From assembly GCA_030544215.1 (NCBI GenBank), contig JARZZO010000014.1, positions 33,819,734-33,883,733 of the forward strand: a stretch of 64,000 bases of DNA. Direction: 5' to 3'. The stretch is from Zantedeschia hybrid cultivar. Lineage: Eukaryota; Streptophyta; Magnoliopsida; Alismatales; Araceae. Both the position numbers and the translations under genes were made by a program. Of the stretch, positions 10,880 to 24,188 are shown piece by piece; the first letter of the stretch is position 1, and every line of letters starts with the position of its first letter. The notes below the pieces were generated by a model. The model saw nothing but the letters and a program-made list of their open reading frames with translations. It did no database searches and was not told the DNA's origin.

Positions 10880-11560
10880 TTTGGAGAAGAAAGAAAACAG
10901 AGACAAATATCTAGAATGTTGTGGTCGAAGAGGGAGATTTACCGTAGTTTCATAAAATTTCAAATGGGAGAAGAAGATGATTATTGTTTTTAAGTTTCAC
11001 TCCTCCTGGTTAGAAGATAAGGAGGAAATCTTGGATGAGATTATCCTATTTTGTAAAGAATTGTCCTCTAAAGAGAAAAGGTAAGTATCCTAGATGGATA
11101 GACCCACAAGCTACCCAACTTACTACAAAGGAAGTCTCCTTGTTGCTGCAGGAAGTTAAAGAAGCAGTTTTCAGCCTAGGAGGAGAGAAAGCCCCACATC
11201 CTGATCGCCATACCACGATCTTTTTCCAAACTTTGTTAAAGTGGACATCGTCAACAGTGTTAAAGAATTCCTAAATAAAGGCAGAGGGTGGCTGTGTGTT
11301 TGTGTGTCTGTGTGTTTATATTAATACCTAAAAAGGACAATGCTGAGGAACTATAAAATCATTGCCATGGTCCTTGCTGCAAGACTTGGTAAAGTAGTGG
11401 GGGGATGGTGGAGGAAAGCCCATCAGATTTTGTCAATGGCAGAGGACTCAAAGATGCTTTCCTCTGGCTGATGAAGTTCTGTTTTCCCTCAGAAGACTGA
11501 GACCAGAATCACAGGTAAGTTGGATTTTAATAAGGCGTATAGAGAGAAAGAAATGATATC
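10880..11560 (+). pseudogene. LINE reverse-transcriptase fragment, frameshifted
   Basis: Pieces typical of the N-terminal part of a plant LINE RT appear in order but in different frames: EDKEEILDEIILF, EVKEAVFSLGGEKAPHPD, IPKKDNAEEL, FVNGRGLKDAFLW and LDFNKAY. The usual finger-domain reading is EAVFSLGGDKAPGPDG, so this copy has substitutions as well as indels. A GT-rich simple sequence at about 11,290-11,320 interrupts it. It could be the upstream part of the same LINE family as the copy at 8.3-9.4 kb, but the two are not contiguous. Confidence 0.8.
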
Positions 11561-11819
11561 ACTTTCAGGGGCAGCAAATCTTGTTTAGAGAACACCTGCA
11601 TTAAAGCAATCACCCTCACATGCTCATGGAGCAGATATATTCTCTGGATATCAGTGGAAGAAAACTTTGGACACTTTCTTGTAAATTTTTATTTTGATTT
11701 CCACTGTCTGCAGAATGATTCCTTAGATAATCTAGTGACTTCTGTTGTGGTAAGGAATCTACTCTCTTGCAACTGGTTGTACTACTACTTTACTCTAAAA
11801 TAAAATTGGTGGTACCAAC

Positions 11820-11820
<1 letters not shown>

Positions 11821-11870
<50 letters not shown>
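11821..11870. repeat. Compound microsatellite (TC)13(TA)12
   Basis: Pure TC dinucleotides at 11821-11846 pass directly into TA dinucleotides at 11847-11870. Confidence 0.95.
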
Positions 11871-11929
11871 AAATCATTGTAGCTATCTAATTCAAGATCA
11901 GATGGTCATGAGACTGTACAGTTAAACCG

Positions 11930-12850
11930 CATGCCCTCTAGCAAAACGCATTATAGCACTCATCTATGTGAGGCATGCTACTATCCAGCTGGCGGTTAAA
12001 CCACACGGCACTTTGGTGGTTTAAACCCCTTAATTGGTGATGAAAACTAAAACCTCAAGGGATGGGAACCAACCTTAAAAGCTAATTGGAGCCATTTCCT
12101 ACTTTTTGGTTATTTTTATAATTTATTAAAAATATTTTTTGCATGCACATGGTCAGACGAGTACGATTGAGTTTCATGGTCGGACATGATTACACGGTAA
12201 AATTAACCCCCAAGGAATGGAAACAACCCTGGCGGCAGATAATTGACTATTTAAAAATTTATGATGATTTTTTTTTAAATATGGAGATGAGGTGGATTAA
12301 GGCCGTGCGGTTAAAACGCATGCATTGTAGCAAATTGCATTCTAGAATTCATATATATAATGCGCCCAGGGGCACACCTAACTTAAAGGCACCCCACCTC
12401 GAAAGCCCCCCCTCCCGACCTCCAAAAAAAAGAAAGTCGCCAAAAATTTAAAAATATTCCAATATTCCCATCTAGGTTGTTTCCTACTCCCTTGAATTTA
12501 AACTTAACTGTAGCCGTCCAATCAAATGCGACGTTGTTTGTAAATCAAAACTAAAATCCCAGGGGATAGGATCAACTATAAGGGCTAATATGATGAATTT
12601 CCTATTTTTTTACTATTTTCAGTATTTTTAGATGTTGACTTTTGATATATGCCCGATCGGATAGCTCTGGTTGATCGGCAAGGTTGGATGGTGAAAATTA
12701 AAGACCTAGGAACGGGATCAACCCTAAGGGCCCTATTTAAATATTTACAATTTCATGATTTAAAAAAAAAAACAATGGGGAGGGTGGGTTTTCAAGGGGG
12801 CACATCTAACTTAGATGCGCCCCGGAGCACATTCTATCCTTTCCCATACA
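11930..12850. repeat. Degenerate internally repeated non-coding element
   Basis: A motif of the form AAAACTAAAAYCYCARGGGATRGGA is seen in four diverged versions near 12,040, 12,195, 12,545 and 12,690. The spacing is consistent with an old duplication of about 500 bp. GCGCCC..GGGGCAC words occur near 12,362 and again near 12,800-12,830. It looks like one or two non-autonomous elements; no coding potential is seen. Confidence 0.5.
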
Positions 12851-14011
12851 TACATACATACGTACATACATATATATATAGGATTGCATTCTGCCCACCC
12901 TCAATCCACTTAACACAAACAAAAACCCAACAATTACAGTATATGCATATACATAATTATATAAACAAGACAATTTTATTCCATGAAAGTAACAAGAAAG
13001 TCTAATTAGTCAATCCTAAAAATGTCATTGGGGTTTACTTTTGTTTTGTTTTGTTGAGAAATGCAATTATACCACACGTTTTACCACCCTCTTTGGCACG
13101 CACATTGGGAGCCATTTGTCACTTGATCAGAGAGCTCTCCTAAATGCACTAGGTGCAAAAGAAGTTATGTCAAAAGCAACTTTAATGAGAACCATGTGAT
13201 CAAGTAGTCCAACAGCTCTGCAGTAGCGTGGGCCAAAGAATGTAGTTGTATGATAACATTCCTCTTCTTTGTTTGATTAGCCTTGGGGCTTATCTCAACA
13301 TCCTTTCATTAATTCACCACATTTCTTACTTTTTTTCTGAGTTCTTGCCTACAACACTCCAGCATATGTGACAATTATGTCTCCATCGCATCTCCCTGGA
13401 CCACCTGCACCTCTTAAGTAGTGGACTTTTTGGCTTTGATGTTGCATGTCAATACACTGGGAGATTTCAATTCAACGTATTTCCCAAAGTCAGCTACTTT
13501 CTTGGGCTTGCACAGGCACAATAGCCTTTGTCAGCAGTCCGACTTTATCATGTTACTCACACACTTTTGTGGTCAAGGTAGTACACCATCTCGAGGAACA
13601 CCAGATTCACCAAAGAGTTGTCCATGGCCTATGGCATCAGCGGCAGGGATCACCAGCAAACAATGATGGTGGAAAGATAGTTGGTGGTCTGACGTCTGCG
13701 ACAGCATGAGGCATTGTGGGTATTCCTTAGACTTGTGTGTTCATTACATTACATACATTCTATCGTAGAAATCTGAAAATGAGGAGACATAATCCAACAA
13801 TCGGAGGTACCACCAGATGTCCAAAGGCAACAATCACGGGGTACCATCAGATATCCAAAGGACTAAGAAATAAAGTGGGGGCCTGGCAAATTTATTAATT
13901 TCCCCTGAGCAATAAGCAGATCAACAGAACTCTTTCCACATGACACCTTTATGCTAGAATATAGGAGGGGAAAAGGTTACAAACTCAAGCTTCTTACTCT
14001 CTCTCTCTTTC
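12851..14011. other. Intergenic DNA, no recognised gene
   Basis: Contains a short CATA-type microsatellite (about 12,845-12,880), a small imperfect repeat around 13,800-13,860 (GTACCA(C/T)CAGAT(G/A)TCCAAAGG) and a CT-rich tract at 13,996-14,011 next to the solo LTR. Overlapping short frames at 13.4-13.7 kb have no recognisable content. Confidence 0.45.
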
Positions 14012-16403
14012 TGTAAGGATTGAGGTTTTGGGTCCGGTTATCGGGTCAATTTCGGAGTCGGACCCCTTGGTTTGGCCCATTGCGGGGCTTGGGCATGAGT
14101 TCCTTTTCACGTCGAGCTTGCTCGATGCGGTTCAAACGACGTCCAGTTAAGAGGACACGTTTTAGAATGTGCCACGTGGGTGCCACGTGGGCGGGCGTTA
14201 GGGCGCGAGAGTACGGCCCCGGTCTTATCGTCTGAATGGCGTCTTACATGGTCGACGCCATTCAGAGATCTAACAGTGTACGACCATCGTCTTGTCATCT
14301 GAAAGACGGCTACCTTGGACGACGCATTTTAGCAAGTTTCGGTTTGACCCCGCGAGCCCTCCCTCCTTTCCCTCATTCTCTCCATCTCTCTCTCTCTCCT
14401 CCCCTTCTCCCTTCTCCTTCCTTTCCTCTCCCCATTCTTCCTCTCCCTTCACTCCATCAACCTCCTAACTTCTACCACTACCACCGCCATCTCCTCCGTG
14501 GCGTATCTCTCTTCGGACGGCGGACGACGTCCCGGTGGAGTGACGGCATCCACGGCGGTACCGGTGGCGGCTTGCGGCGTGGCGGTTCGGTGGCTAGGAA
14601 CTAGGAGGAGTTCAAGTAACCGGTAGGGTGACGATCCCCGTTGTGTTTTGTTTAAAATCACGTTTTTCCCGCTTTGGAGCATGTTTAGGGGATCTTTGGG
14701 GTGAAAATGTTAACCTTGTAAATGAGGAATGAAGGGTTTTTAATGGGTATTTCGATTCTCCTCCTCCTCCCTTTTTGTGTTGTGTTTTTGTGCGTTTTGG
14801 GGGAGAAATCCCAATTTGTTACTCGGGGGAGGCCGAAAGAGAACCTGTCTGTGGGCGTTAAATGACGTCTTGGGACAGCGACGCCATTTAAAACGGCGGC
14901 TTCCACCTAGGACGCGATTTAACCCAGATAAGGGGTTATGTCTCTTGTTCAGATAACGTCCAGGGATAGTGACGCCTTTTAAAAAGGCGGCTTCCGAGAA
15001 CGACGCGATTTAGGCCATATTCCGAAGCCAGTTTAGGAGTCTTAAATGATGTCGACCTAGAACGACACGATTCAAAACAGAACTCCATTAATTCATATTA
15101 TTAATACATGTTTACATTGTTAGATAGTGGTTAAACGCATGTGTGAAATCATACTTCGAGGACGAGGATTTATACGTGATCGGATCACACTGTGTTGTGT
15201 TTCGTGCGACCGTGGACCTAGAGTGACAGTTGTTAGCGCTTAGGCACCCTATGTCGGTGTGGGAGTGACACGGCGCCGGTGTAGGAGTGGTAGGGTGACG
15301 CTTAGAGAGAAGGTCACCTGGTGTACTATGGGGTATAGCTAGTACCGGTGTGGGAGTGGTACATTTGGAGTGTCACTCGTGCTGGGGGAAGACAGAACTC
15401 CATTAATTCATATTATTAATACATGTTTACATTGTTAGACAGTGGCTAAACGCATGTGTGAAATCATACTTCGAGGACGAGGATTTATACGTGATCGGAT
15501 CACACTGTGTTGTGTTTCGTGCGACCGTGGGCCTAGAGTGACAGTTGTTAGCGCTTAGGCACCCTGTGTCGATGTGGGAGTGACACGGCGCCGGTGTAGG
15601 AGTGGTAGGGTGACGCTTAGAGAGAAGGTCACCTGGTGTACCATGGGGTATAGCTAGTACCGGTGTGGGAGTGGTACATTTGGAGTGTCACTCGTGCTGG
15701 GGGAAGCAGAACCACCTAGAGCCGGTTAGGCCGGAGTAGCCAGCGCGCTATTCGAGGGGTTGTTGTTTGGTCTCAGCGGGTCGTTGTTTTCCGCGTTCGG
15801 CCACGTGGTTTGTGTGTTTAGTCGAGACGCTGGTTGTGGACTCCGTGGTGGAGTGATTTCAGAGTTGTGCATGTTACATTTACGAATGCATGCGATTTAT
15901 ATCGAAATTTGAGAATCTTTGGGAATTGTGTTTACTGCTTTAATTATTTAAATTGCCTAGATTTTGTATTGTTGCACTTGTGGGTGCGTGAGTGGGTGGT
16001 GGGGATCGAAGGATCCCTACTGAGTCCATTTCGATGAGACTCATCCTTGCGGTTTTCAGGTGAGGGTTCTAGGCGGGCGTAGCGTGGAGGGTTTCGCCTA
16101 AGGTTGCGCGCCAGCAGCCACTGTTTCGGGGTATGCCCCGATGTAGTTGTTACTTTTCCTTTCAGGCATGTACGCTTAATTATTTCTTTTCAGTTGGAAT
16201 ATGTAATTATTTGTTGAGTCAAGTCGAATTGTAATAATTTTTAATTCCTGCACTTTCCTTACAATTCGATGTGATGTGAATGTTTAGTTTAGTTTATCAT
16301 TTATTTCCCAGACTTACCGAGATCTTGGTTTGGTTACAAATTTTAATGATTCGGTACCCATTTAGTAATCGGATCACCAATTATAGGGTGACAGGTCGTT
16401 ACA
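14012..16403 (+). mobile_element. Probable solo LTR of a Ty3/gypsy-like retrotransposon
   Basis: The 2,392-bp segment starts TGTAAGG and ends CGTTACA, giving matched TGTAA/TTACA ends. Flanking pentamers are CTTTC on the left and CTCTC on the right, a one-mismatch candidate target-site duplication inside a CT-rich tract. No primer-binding site, polypurine tract or coding region adjoins it, so the internal part appears to have been lost by LTR-LTR recombination. Inside are two G-boxes (CACGTG at 14173 and 14184), several degenerate GACGCCATTTAAAA..GGCGGCTTCC repeats (about 14,860-15,080), and a long tandem duplication listed separately. The orientation is inferred from similarity of the 3' part to plant Del/Tekay-type LTRs. 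Confidence 0.7.
15077..15706. repeat. 315-bp tandem duplication inside the solo LTR
   Basis: Copy 1 is 15077-15391 and copy 2 is 15392-15706. By eye they differ at about six positions. Each contains a smaller echo of GTGTGGGAGTG / GTGTAGGAGTGGTA words. The copy number may vary between members of this LTR family. Confidence 0.9.
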
Positions 16404-16698
16404 CTCTCTCTCCCTCTCTGTGTGTGTTTTTTCTATGACAGAACAGTGTCCCCTTGGGTTTCTGAACAATGACATAGCAAAAAGTTTGATGACACAAAGA
16501 AGAGATCAAGATTGAGATATCTCTCGCTTGGACATCTCTAAGTCACTAAAGTCACACTCCTAGCTTCAGACTTTAACTATCGTCAATTCAAGATTTTGGT
16601 CATACAAGCATTATTGTTGAGTTAGCTTAACTTGAGGTTAAGTTATGGACCAAAATACCCTTGTCAATAATAACAAATGATACTTTTTACAAATACAC
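16404..16698. other. Spacer between solo LTR and array edge
   Basis: Begins with CT/GT-rich simple sequence and continues AT-rich. No gene or recognised element. Confidence 0.5.
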
Positions 16699-16986
16699 AC
16701 AAAAGTTGGATAGCCATGTTGCTTGTCGGGACCGGACACATTATGATCCTCTCTACGTAGTTGTGGATCCATACCAAATCCAAAAGTATTACATCCCTAC
16801 CTCGAGGAGAGTTTCCAGGATATAGGGGATGAATAGTTTTATACAAAAGTTAGATAGCCATGTTGCTTGTCGAGATCAGACACATTATGATCCTCCTTAC
16901 GTAGTTGTGGACGCATACCAAATCCAAAAGTATTACATCCCTACATAGAGGAGAGTTTCCAGGATATAGGGGATGAATGGTTTTAT
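16699..16986. repeat. 144-bp tandem duplication at the left edge of the array
   Basis: ACAAAAGTT(G/A)GATAGCCATG begins at 16699 and again at 16843. Copies end in GGATGAAT(A/G)GTTTTATA. The second copy runs directly into sequence shared with array module tails. Confidence 0.85.
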
Positions 16987-17100
16987 AGGGTTGGACTACT
17001 TCTGATGTTTTCTTATTTTTATACCGCTAGCTAATTTCAACGTGGTTTCCACAATAACATTTTCAGGCACAATAAAATATGTTAAGAATATGAAAAGGGT
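16970..17100. repeat. Left-edge partial module tail of the main array
   Basis: GATGAATGGTTTTATAGGG and the following DNA up to GAAAAGGGT match the last about 130 bp of each module (for example 20,515-20,651). The array therefore starts with a truncated module before the first complete one. Confidence 0.85.
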
Positions 17101-20100
17101 TATATGTTAAAGTTAGAAACAAAAGGTGCAGAAATGTATCATCTTACTTGAAAGGAGATTCATCAAAGTCTAAGTTATTACTAGGATATTGTCGAGCTGC
17201 CGCCAATTTGATGCCTTCTACTTACTAGTAACTACACATCTTATGTTAATGTTAGAAACCAAGGGAGGAGAAGGAATGTATCACCTTACCTAAAAGGAGA
17301 ATCATCGAAGTTCGAGTTGCCACTAAGATTTTGTTAAGCTCCCACGATATGATGCCTCCTACTAATTAAAAATAGTAAACCTTACATATGCTAAAGTTAG
17401 AACCAAAGGAAGGAGAAGGACTGTATCACCTTACTTGAAAGGAGATTCATCAGTATCCGATTGTTGCTGAGCTTTTGTCGAGTTGCCCTCAATTGGATGC
17501 CTCCTACTTACAAAGAACTAAGTTAGAAATAAAAAATGGAGCAGGAATGTATCACCTTGGAGAATCATCAAAATCTAAGTTGATGCTTAGATATTGTCAA
17601 GCTGCCCCTGATTTGATACTGCTAGCTACTTCCTAAAAACTACAAATCTTATGGAGGAGCTGGAATGTATCACCTTACTTGAAAGTAGATTCATCGAAGT
17701 CCAATTTGCTATTAAGATATTATCGAGTTGCCCCCTAATTTCATGGTCCAACTACTTATATTAGAAGCTACCAATATTATCTATTAAAGTTAGAAAGTAA
17801 AGGAGAAGTAGGAATCTATCACCTTGCTTGAAAGAAGATACATCGAAGTCTGATTTGTTGTTGAGATATTGTCGAGCTGCCTATAATTCGATGCCTTATC
17901 TTATGGTAAAGTTAGAGAAACGAAAGAAGGAGCAGTTACCTGAAAGAAGACTCATCGAAGTCCGAGTTGCTGCTGAGATATTGTCGAGTTGTCGCCAATT
18001 CGATGCCCTCTACTTACTAGGATCTACAAATCTAATGTTAATGTGAGAAACCAAGGGAGAAGCAGGAATGTATCGGCTTACCTGAAAGGAGATTCATCCA
18101 AATCTGACTTGCTGCTGAGAAAATGTCGAGATGCCCATGATTTGATGCCTCCAACTATTTATTAAAAACTGTAAATCTTATCTATACTGAAGTAGAACCC
18201 AAGGGAGGAGAAGGAATGCATCACCTTACCTGAAAGGTGATTCATCAAAGTGCGAGTTGCTGCTGAGCTTTTGTCGAGCTACCCCCAATTTGATGCCTCT
18301 TACTTATAAGGAACTACAAATCTTATGTTAAAGTTAGAAATAAAAAAGATAGAGCGGGAATATACATCTTGGAGAATCATCAAAATCTAGGTAGTTGCTT
18401 AGATATTGTTGAGCTGCCTTAATTTGAAGCCACCAGCTACTTACTAAAAACTACAAATCTTATCTATGTTAAAGTTAGAAACCAAAGGAGGAGCTGGAAT
18501 GTATCATCTTACTTGAAAGTAGATTCACCGAAGTCCAATTTGTTACTAAGATAGTGTCAAGTTTACCCCTAATTTCATGGCTCCAACTACTTATTAAAAG
18601 CTGCAAATATTATCTATATTAAAGTTAGAAAGTAAAGGAGGAAGTATTCTAACTGAAGAACTGATGTTTATCACAATGTGCCAAGATTATCTCTTTTCAC
18701 TTCCCTAATCTTCAAATGAAAAAGTGTGATTATTGTTGCAGAGAAAATAAACCCGACTTCCTATATCCGCTCTGTATCTCATGTCACAGCCAGCACCCCC
18801 CCCCCTCTACATTTCATCTGGCTGTCTGTCACTGGTCTATTTAATCTTTATTCTTTTTCTTTCAGTCTCTCATATGCCCTCTCTGTATCTCATGTCACAG
18901 CCAGCCAGCCCCCCCTCTCTCTCTGCATCTCATCTGTCTGTCTGTCTGTCTCTGGTCTATTTAATCTTTATTCTTTTTCTTTCAGTCTCTCATCATGCCC
19001 TCTCTGTATCTAATGTCACAGCCAGCACCCACCCCCCTCTTCTCCCTCTCTCCCTGCATCTCATATGTCCATCTGTCTGTCTCTGGTCTATTTAATCCCC
19101 CTTCACCATCCTCTTATCTCATCCATCTCTCAGTATTTATGAAGTATCAATAAATTTTGCACAAGACATATATGAGTGGATTTGGTAATTGCATCTTCAT
19201 ATGTTTATACTTGATATGAATTTGACAAATTTTGCACTTATTTGGTAAATTAACATAGATCAATTTGGGTAGCATGAATGCTTTATTTGTGCATCACATT
19301 TAATAAAATCTTGCAATTTATCCTTTTTGATAAAATGTTGCCTGCCATCACCTAAGCTAAGACGATCGTTTGCTCACCTCGTTGCTTGTGACCTCCAATT
19401 ACATAGGTTTCTATTTCTGTCGCTGATCCATTTATGGCACTAATTACTAAAGGTATAACCATGGGCATACCAACATACATATGAAACAAATGGAAGAGTG
19501 ATCGATTGTGTTATATTTACCATTGTATAGAAATCTGGTGGAGAATATGCATCAAAATGTGCCTAACTGAAGTCCAGATGCCATCCAGCTCCCATATACC
19601 CTTTCACCTGTTCATACACAACAGGACAAGTCAGAATCTGGAAGAATAAATAAGTAGACTGAAACTCGATATTAGGTGAACTGAAAACACTGTTCACCTT
19701 CAACGTTCTCTTTACTGGTAGATTTGCTTTAGGTTCAAAGACTTCATTATTTTGATGGACCATCAGAAAGTCAGGCTTTCTAACAAAGCCACTTCCTCCA
19801 TTGGCTCTGAAGAATCCATCCATTAACCAAAGTGGCCTACCATATCCCTGTCGATGGATGAAGAATCAGCTTAGGAAGAAAAGCATTTGTGCAAACGCAT
19901 TGCAAACTATAAGACAAGAAAATGAGACCTTGGCAGGGGGACACAAGAATATGGGATGAGAAATGTGAACTCGGATACACAAAAGAAAAGAGTTAATTTA
20001 CTAATACTTAAATCTAAGGATGCCGAGAGGATATTTTGTCTTAAACCTATGAATGCCAAGATGATATTTTGTTTGTTTATGGTCAACACATATCTCAAAA

Positions 20101-20651
20101 AGACACTAACTAAGGAATGGTGCTGTAAATGTGATCCAGCAACAAAGTAAGCAGCTCCTTGTACAAGGAAGAAATCAGACGATGGTTATGGTGATGTACA
20201 CTATGAAGAAACATTAAGTGGGCAAATATTTTAAGGACGATAATGGACAAACGAAGGTGAAACACCAGTGTTTTTCATCATTTCATTAATATTTTGGCAC
20301 ACATTTATGAAGAGCGGATGGGTGTTTCCTTGTCTCTGGTGAATGCTCCTATATGAGAAAAAATAAGGCTTTATTTTGACATGCTATCCACCAGTCTTTA
20401 TATACCAAACTGCTTAATTATTTATTACTCTAGACTAAGGAAAAGTAAGAGAAGCACTAAAGAACCAAACAGCCATCCAGCAAAAGAAGCACAAAGAACT
20501 GTATAACCTACTTCTGATGAATGGTTTTATAGGGTTGGAGATTCATCTACTTCTAATGTTTTCTTATTTTTATACCGCTCGCTAATTTCAACGTGGTTTC
20601 CACAATAACATTTTAAGGCACAATAAAATATGTTAAGAATATGAAAAGGGT
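17101..20651. repeat. Array module M1 (3,551 bp)
   Basis: Layout on the plus strand: about 11 diverged monomers (17,101-18,645); a short linker; a CT-rich minisatellite of three copies of about 110-120 bp with poly-C runs (about 18,765-19,125); about 0.4 kb of AT-rich linker; two PI-PLC exons on the minus strand (19,521-19,847); then about 0.8 kb of intron-like DNA. A full monomer is about 149 bp; shorter versions lack the ATCTATGTTAAAG part. M1 is the most diverged full module and its tail from 20,088 onward is the start of higher-order unit A. Confidence 0.9.
19521..19847 (-). pseudogene. PI-PLC exon pair, module M1
   Basis: Two adjacent minus-strand exons of plant phosphoinositide-specific phospholipase C. 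Exon 1 (19698-19847, 50 codons) starts after a CAG acceptor with GYGRPLWLMDGFFRANGG and ends PVKRTLK at a GT donor; this is the end of the catalytic Y box. A 90-bp GT..AG intron follows. Exon 2 (19521-19607, 29 codons) encodes VKGYMGAGW...HFDAYSPPDFYT, the start of the C2 domain. In the family the enzyme cleaves phosphatidylinositol 4,5-bisphosphate at membranes, and the C2 domain binds Ca2+ and lipid. Exon 2 has TAG in place of a glutamine codon (FS*AHF). No other PI-PLC exon is nearby on either side, so this is a two-exon fragment. Confidence 0.92.
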
Positions 20652-23600
20652 TATATGTTAAAGTTAGAAACAAAAGGTGCAGAAATGTATCATCTTACTT
20701 GAAAGGAGATTCATCAAAGTCTAAGTTATTACTAGGATATTGTCGAGCTGCCGCCAATTTGATGCCTTCTACTTACTAGTAACTACACATCTTATGTTAA
20801 TGTTAGAAACCAAGGGAGGAGAAGGAATGTATCACCTTACCTAAAAGGATAATCATCGAAGTTCGAGTTGCTACTAAGATTTTGTTAAGCTCCCACGATA
20901 TGATGCCTCCAACTACTTACTAAAAATAGTAAAGCTTACATATGCTAAAGTTAGAACCAAAGGAAGGAGAAGGACTGTATCACCTTACTTGAAAGGAGAT
21001 TCATAAGTATCCGAATTGCTGCTGAGCTTTCGTCGAGTTGCCCTCAATTGGATGCCTCCTACTTACAAGGAACTAAGTTAGAAATAAAAAATGGAGCAGG
21101 AACGTATCACCTTGGAGAATCATCAAAATCTAAGTTGATGCTTAGATATTGTCGAGCAGCCCCTGATTTGATGCTACCAGCTACTTGCTAAAAACTACAA
21201 ATCTTACCTACATTAAAGTTAGAAACCAAAGGAGGAGCCGGAATGTATCACCTTACTTGAAGTCCAATTTGCTATTAAGATATTGTCGAGTTGCCCCCTA
21301 ATTTCATGGCCCCAACTACTTATTAAAAGCAACCAATATTATCTATCTTAAAGTTAGAAAGTAAAGGAAAAGTAGGAAACTATCACCTTGCCTGAAAGAA
21401 GATACATTGAAGTCTGATTTGTTGTTGAGATATTGTCGAGCTGCCTATAATTCGATGCCTTATCTTATGGTAAAGTTAGAGAAACGAAAGAAGGAGCAGT
21501 TACATGAAAGAAGACTCGTCGAAGTCCGAGTTGCTGCTGAGGTATTGTCGAGTTGTCGCCAATTCGATGCCTTCTACTTACTAGCATCTACAAATCTAAT
21601 GTTAATGTTAGAAACCAAGAGAGAAGCAGGAATATATCGGCTTACCTGAAAGGAGATTCATCCAAATCTGACTTGCTGCTGAGAAAATGTCGAGATGCCC
21701 AAGATTTGATGCCTTCAACTATTTATTAAAAACTGTAAATCTTATCTATACTAAAGTAGAACCCAAGGGAGGAGAAGGAATGCATCACCTTAACTGAAAG
21801 GTGATTCATCGAAGTGCGAGTTGCTGCTGAGCTTTTGTCGAGCTGCCCCCAATTTAATGCCTCTTACTTATAAGGAACTACAAATCTTATGTTAAAGTTA
21901 GAATTAAAAAAGATAGAGCATGAATATACATCTTGGAGAATCATCAAAATCTAGGCAGTTGCTTAGATATTGTTGACCTGCCTTGTTTTGAAGCCACCAA
22001 CTACTTACTAAAAACTACAAATCTTTATCTATGTTAAAGTTAGAAACCAAAGGAGGAGTTGGAATGTATCATCTTACTTGAAAGTAGATTGACCGAAGTC
22101 CAATTTCCTACTTAGATAGTGTCGAGTTTCCCCCTAATTTCATGGCTCCAACTACTTATTAAAAGCTGCAAATATTATCTATATTAAAGTTGGAAAGTAA
22201 AGGAGGAAGTATTCTAACTAAAGAACCGATGTTTATCTCAATGTGCCAAGATTATCTCTTTTCACTTCCCTAATCTTCAGATGAAAAAGGGTGATTATTG
22301 TTGCAGAGAAAATAAACCCGACTTCCTATATCCGCTCTGTATCTCATGTCACAGCCAGCACCCCCCCCCTCTACATTTCATCTGGCTGTCTGTCACTGGT
22401 CTATTTAATCTTTATTCTTTTTCTTTCAGTCTCTCATATGCCCTCTCTGTATCTCATGTCACAGCCAGCCAGTCCCCCCCTCTCTCTCTGCATCTCATAT
22501 GTCTGTCTGTCTGTCTCTGGTCTATTTAATCTTTATTCTTTTTCTTTCAGTCTCTCATCATGCCCTCTCTGTATCTAATGTCACAGCCAGCACCCACCCC
22601 CCCCTTCTCCCTCTCTCCCTGCATCTCATATGTCCATCTGTCTGTCTCTGGTCTATTTAATCCCCCTTCACCATCCTCTTATCTCATCCATCTCTCAGTA
22701 TTTATGAAGTATCAATAAATTTTGCACAAGACATATATGAGTGGATTTGGTAATTGCATCTTCATATGTTTATACTTGATATGAATTTGATAAATTTTGC
22801 ACTTATTTGGTACATTAACATAGATCAATTTGGGTAGCATGAATGCTTTATCTGTGCATCACATTTAATAAAATCTTGCAATTTGTCCTTTTTGGTAAAA
22901 TGTCGCCTGCCATCACCTAAGCTAAGACGATCGTTTGCTCACCTCGTTGCTTGTGACCTCCAATTACATACGTTTCTATTTCTGTCGCTGATCCATTTGT
23001 GGCACTAATTACTACAGTTATAACCAAGGGCATACCAACATACATACGAAACAAATGGAAGAGTGATCGATTGCGTTATATTTACCCTTGTATAGAAATC
23101 TGGTGGAGAATATGCATCAAAATGTGTCTAACTGAAGTCCAGACGCCATCCATCTCCCGTATACCCTTTCACCTGTTCATACACAACAGGACAAGTCAGA
23201 ATCTAGAAGAATAAATAAGTAGACTGAAACTTGATATTAGGTGAACTGCAAACACTGTTCACCTTCAACGTTCTCTTTACTGGTAGATTTGCTTTAGGAT
23301 CAAAGACAGGCTTTTTAACAAAGCCACATCCTCCATTGGCTCTGAAGAATCCATCCATTAACCAAAGTGACCTACCATATCCCTGTCGATGGATGAAGAA
23401 TCAGCTTAGGAAGAAAAGCATTTGTGCAAACACATTGCAAACTATAAGACAAGAAAATGAGAGCTTGGCAGGGCGACACAAGAATATGGGATGAGAAATG
23501 TGAACTCAGATACACAAAAGAAAAGAGTAGATATGCTAATACTTAAATCTAAGGATGCCGAGAGGATATTTTGTCTTAAACCTATAAATGCCAAGATGAT

Positions 23601-24188
23601 ATTTTGTTTGTTTATGGTCAACACATATCTCATAAAGACACAAACTCAGGAATGGTGCTGTAAATGTGATCCAGCAACAAAGTAAGCAGCTCCTTGTACA
23701 AGGAAGAAATCAGACGATGGTTATGGTGATGTACACTATGAATAAACATTAAGTGGGCAAATATTTTAAGGACGATAATGGACAAAGGAAGGTGAAACAC
23801 CAGTGTTTTTAATTATCTCATTAATATTTTGGCACACATTTATGAAGTGTGGATGGGTGTTTCCTCGTCTCTGGTGAATGCTCCTACATGAGAAAAAATA
23901 AGGCTTTATTTTGACATGCTAACCACCAGTCTTTATATACCAAACTACTTAATTATTTATTACACTAGACTATAGAAAAGTAAGAGAAGCAGTAAAGAAC
24001 CCAACAGCCATCCAGCAAAAGAAGCACAAAGAACTGTATAACCTACTTCTGATGAATGGTTTTATATAGGGTTGGAGATTCATCTACTTCTGATGTTTTC
24101 TTATTTTTATACCGCTCGCTAATTTCAATGTGGTTTCCACAATAACATTTTAAGGCACAATAAAATATGTTAAGAATATGAAAAGGGT
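20652..24188. repeat. Array module M2 (class a, 3,537 bp)
   Basis: Monomer block 20,652-22,210, CT minisatellite about 22,328-22,680, PI-PLC exons 23,086-23,382. Class a is marked by the 30-bp deletion in the first PI-PLC exon. Its closest relatives are M5 and M8, not its neighbours. Confidence 0.93.
23086..23382 (-). pseudogene. PI-PLC exon pair, module M2 (class a)
   Basis: Exon 1 is 23263-23382 (120 bp) and exon 2 is 23086-23172 (87 bp). A 30-bp in-frame deletion removes ten residues between KKP and VFDPKANLP relative to M1. The tryptophan of LWLMDG is intact. Exon 2 has the TAG at the FSQTHF glutamine. Confidence 0.92.
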
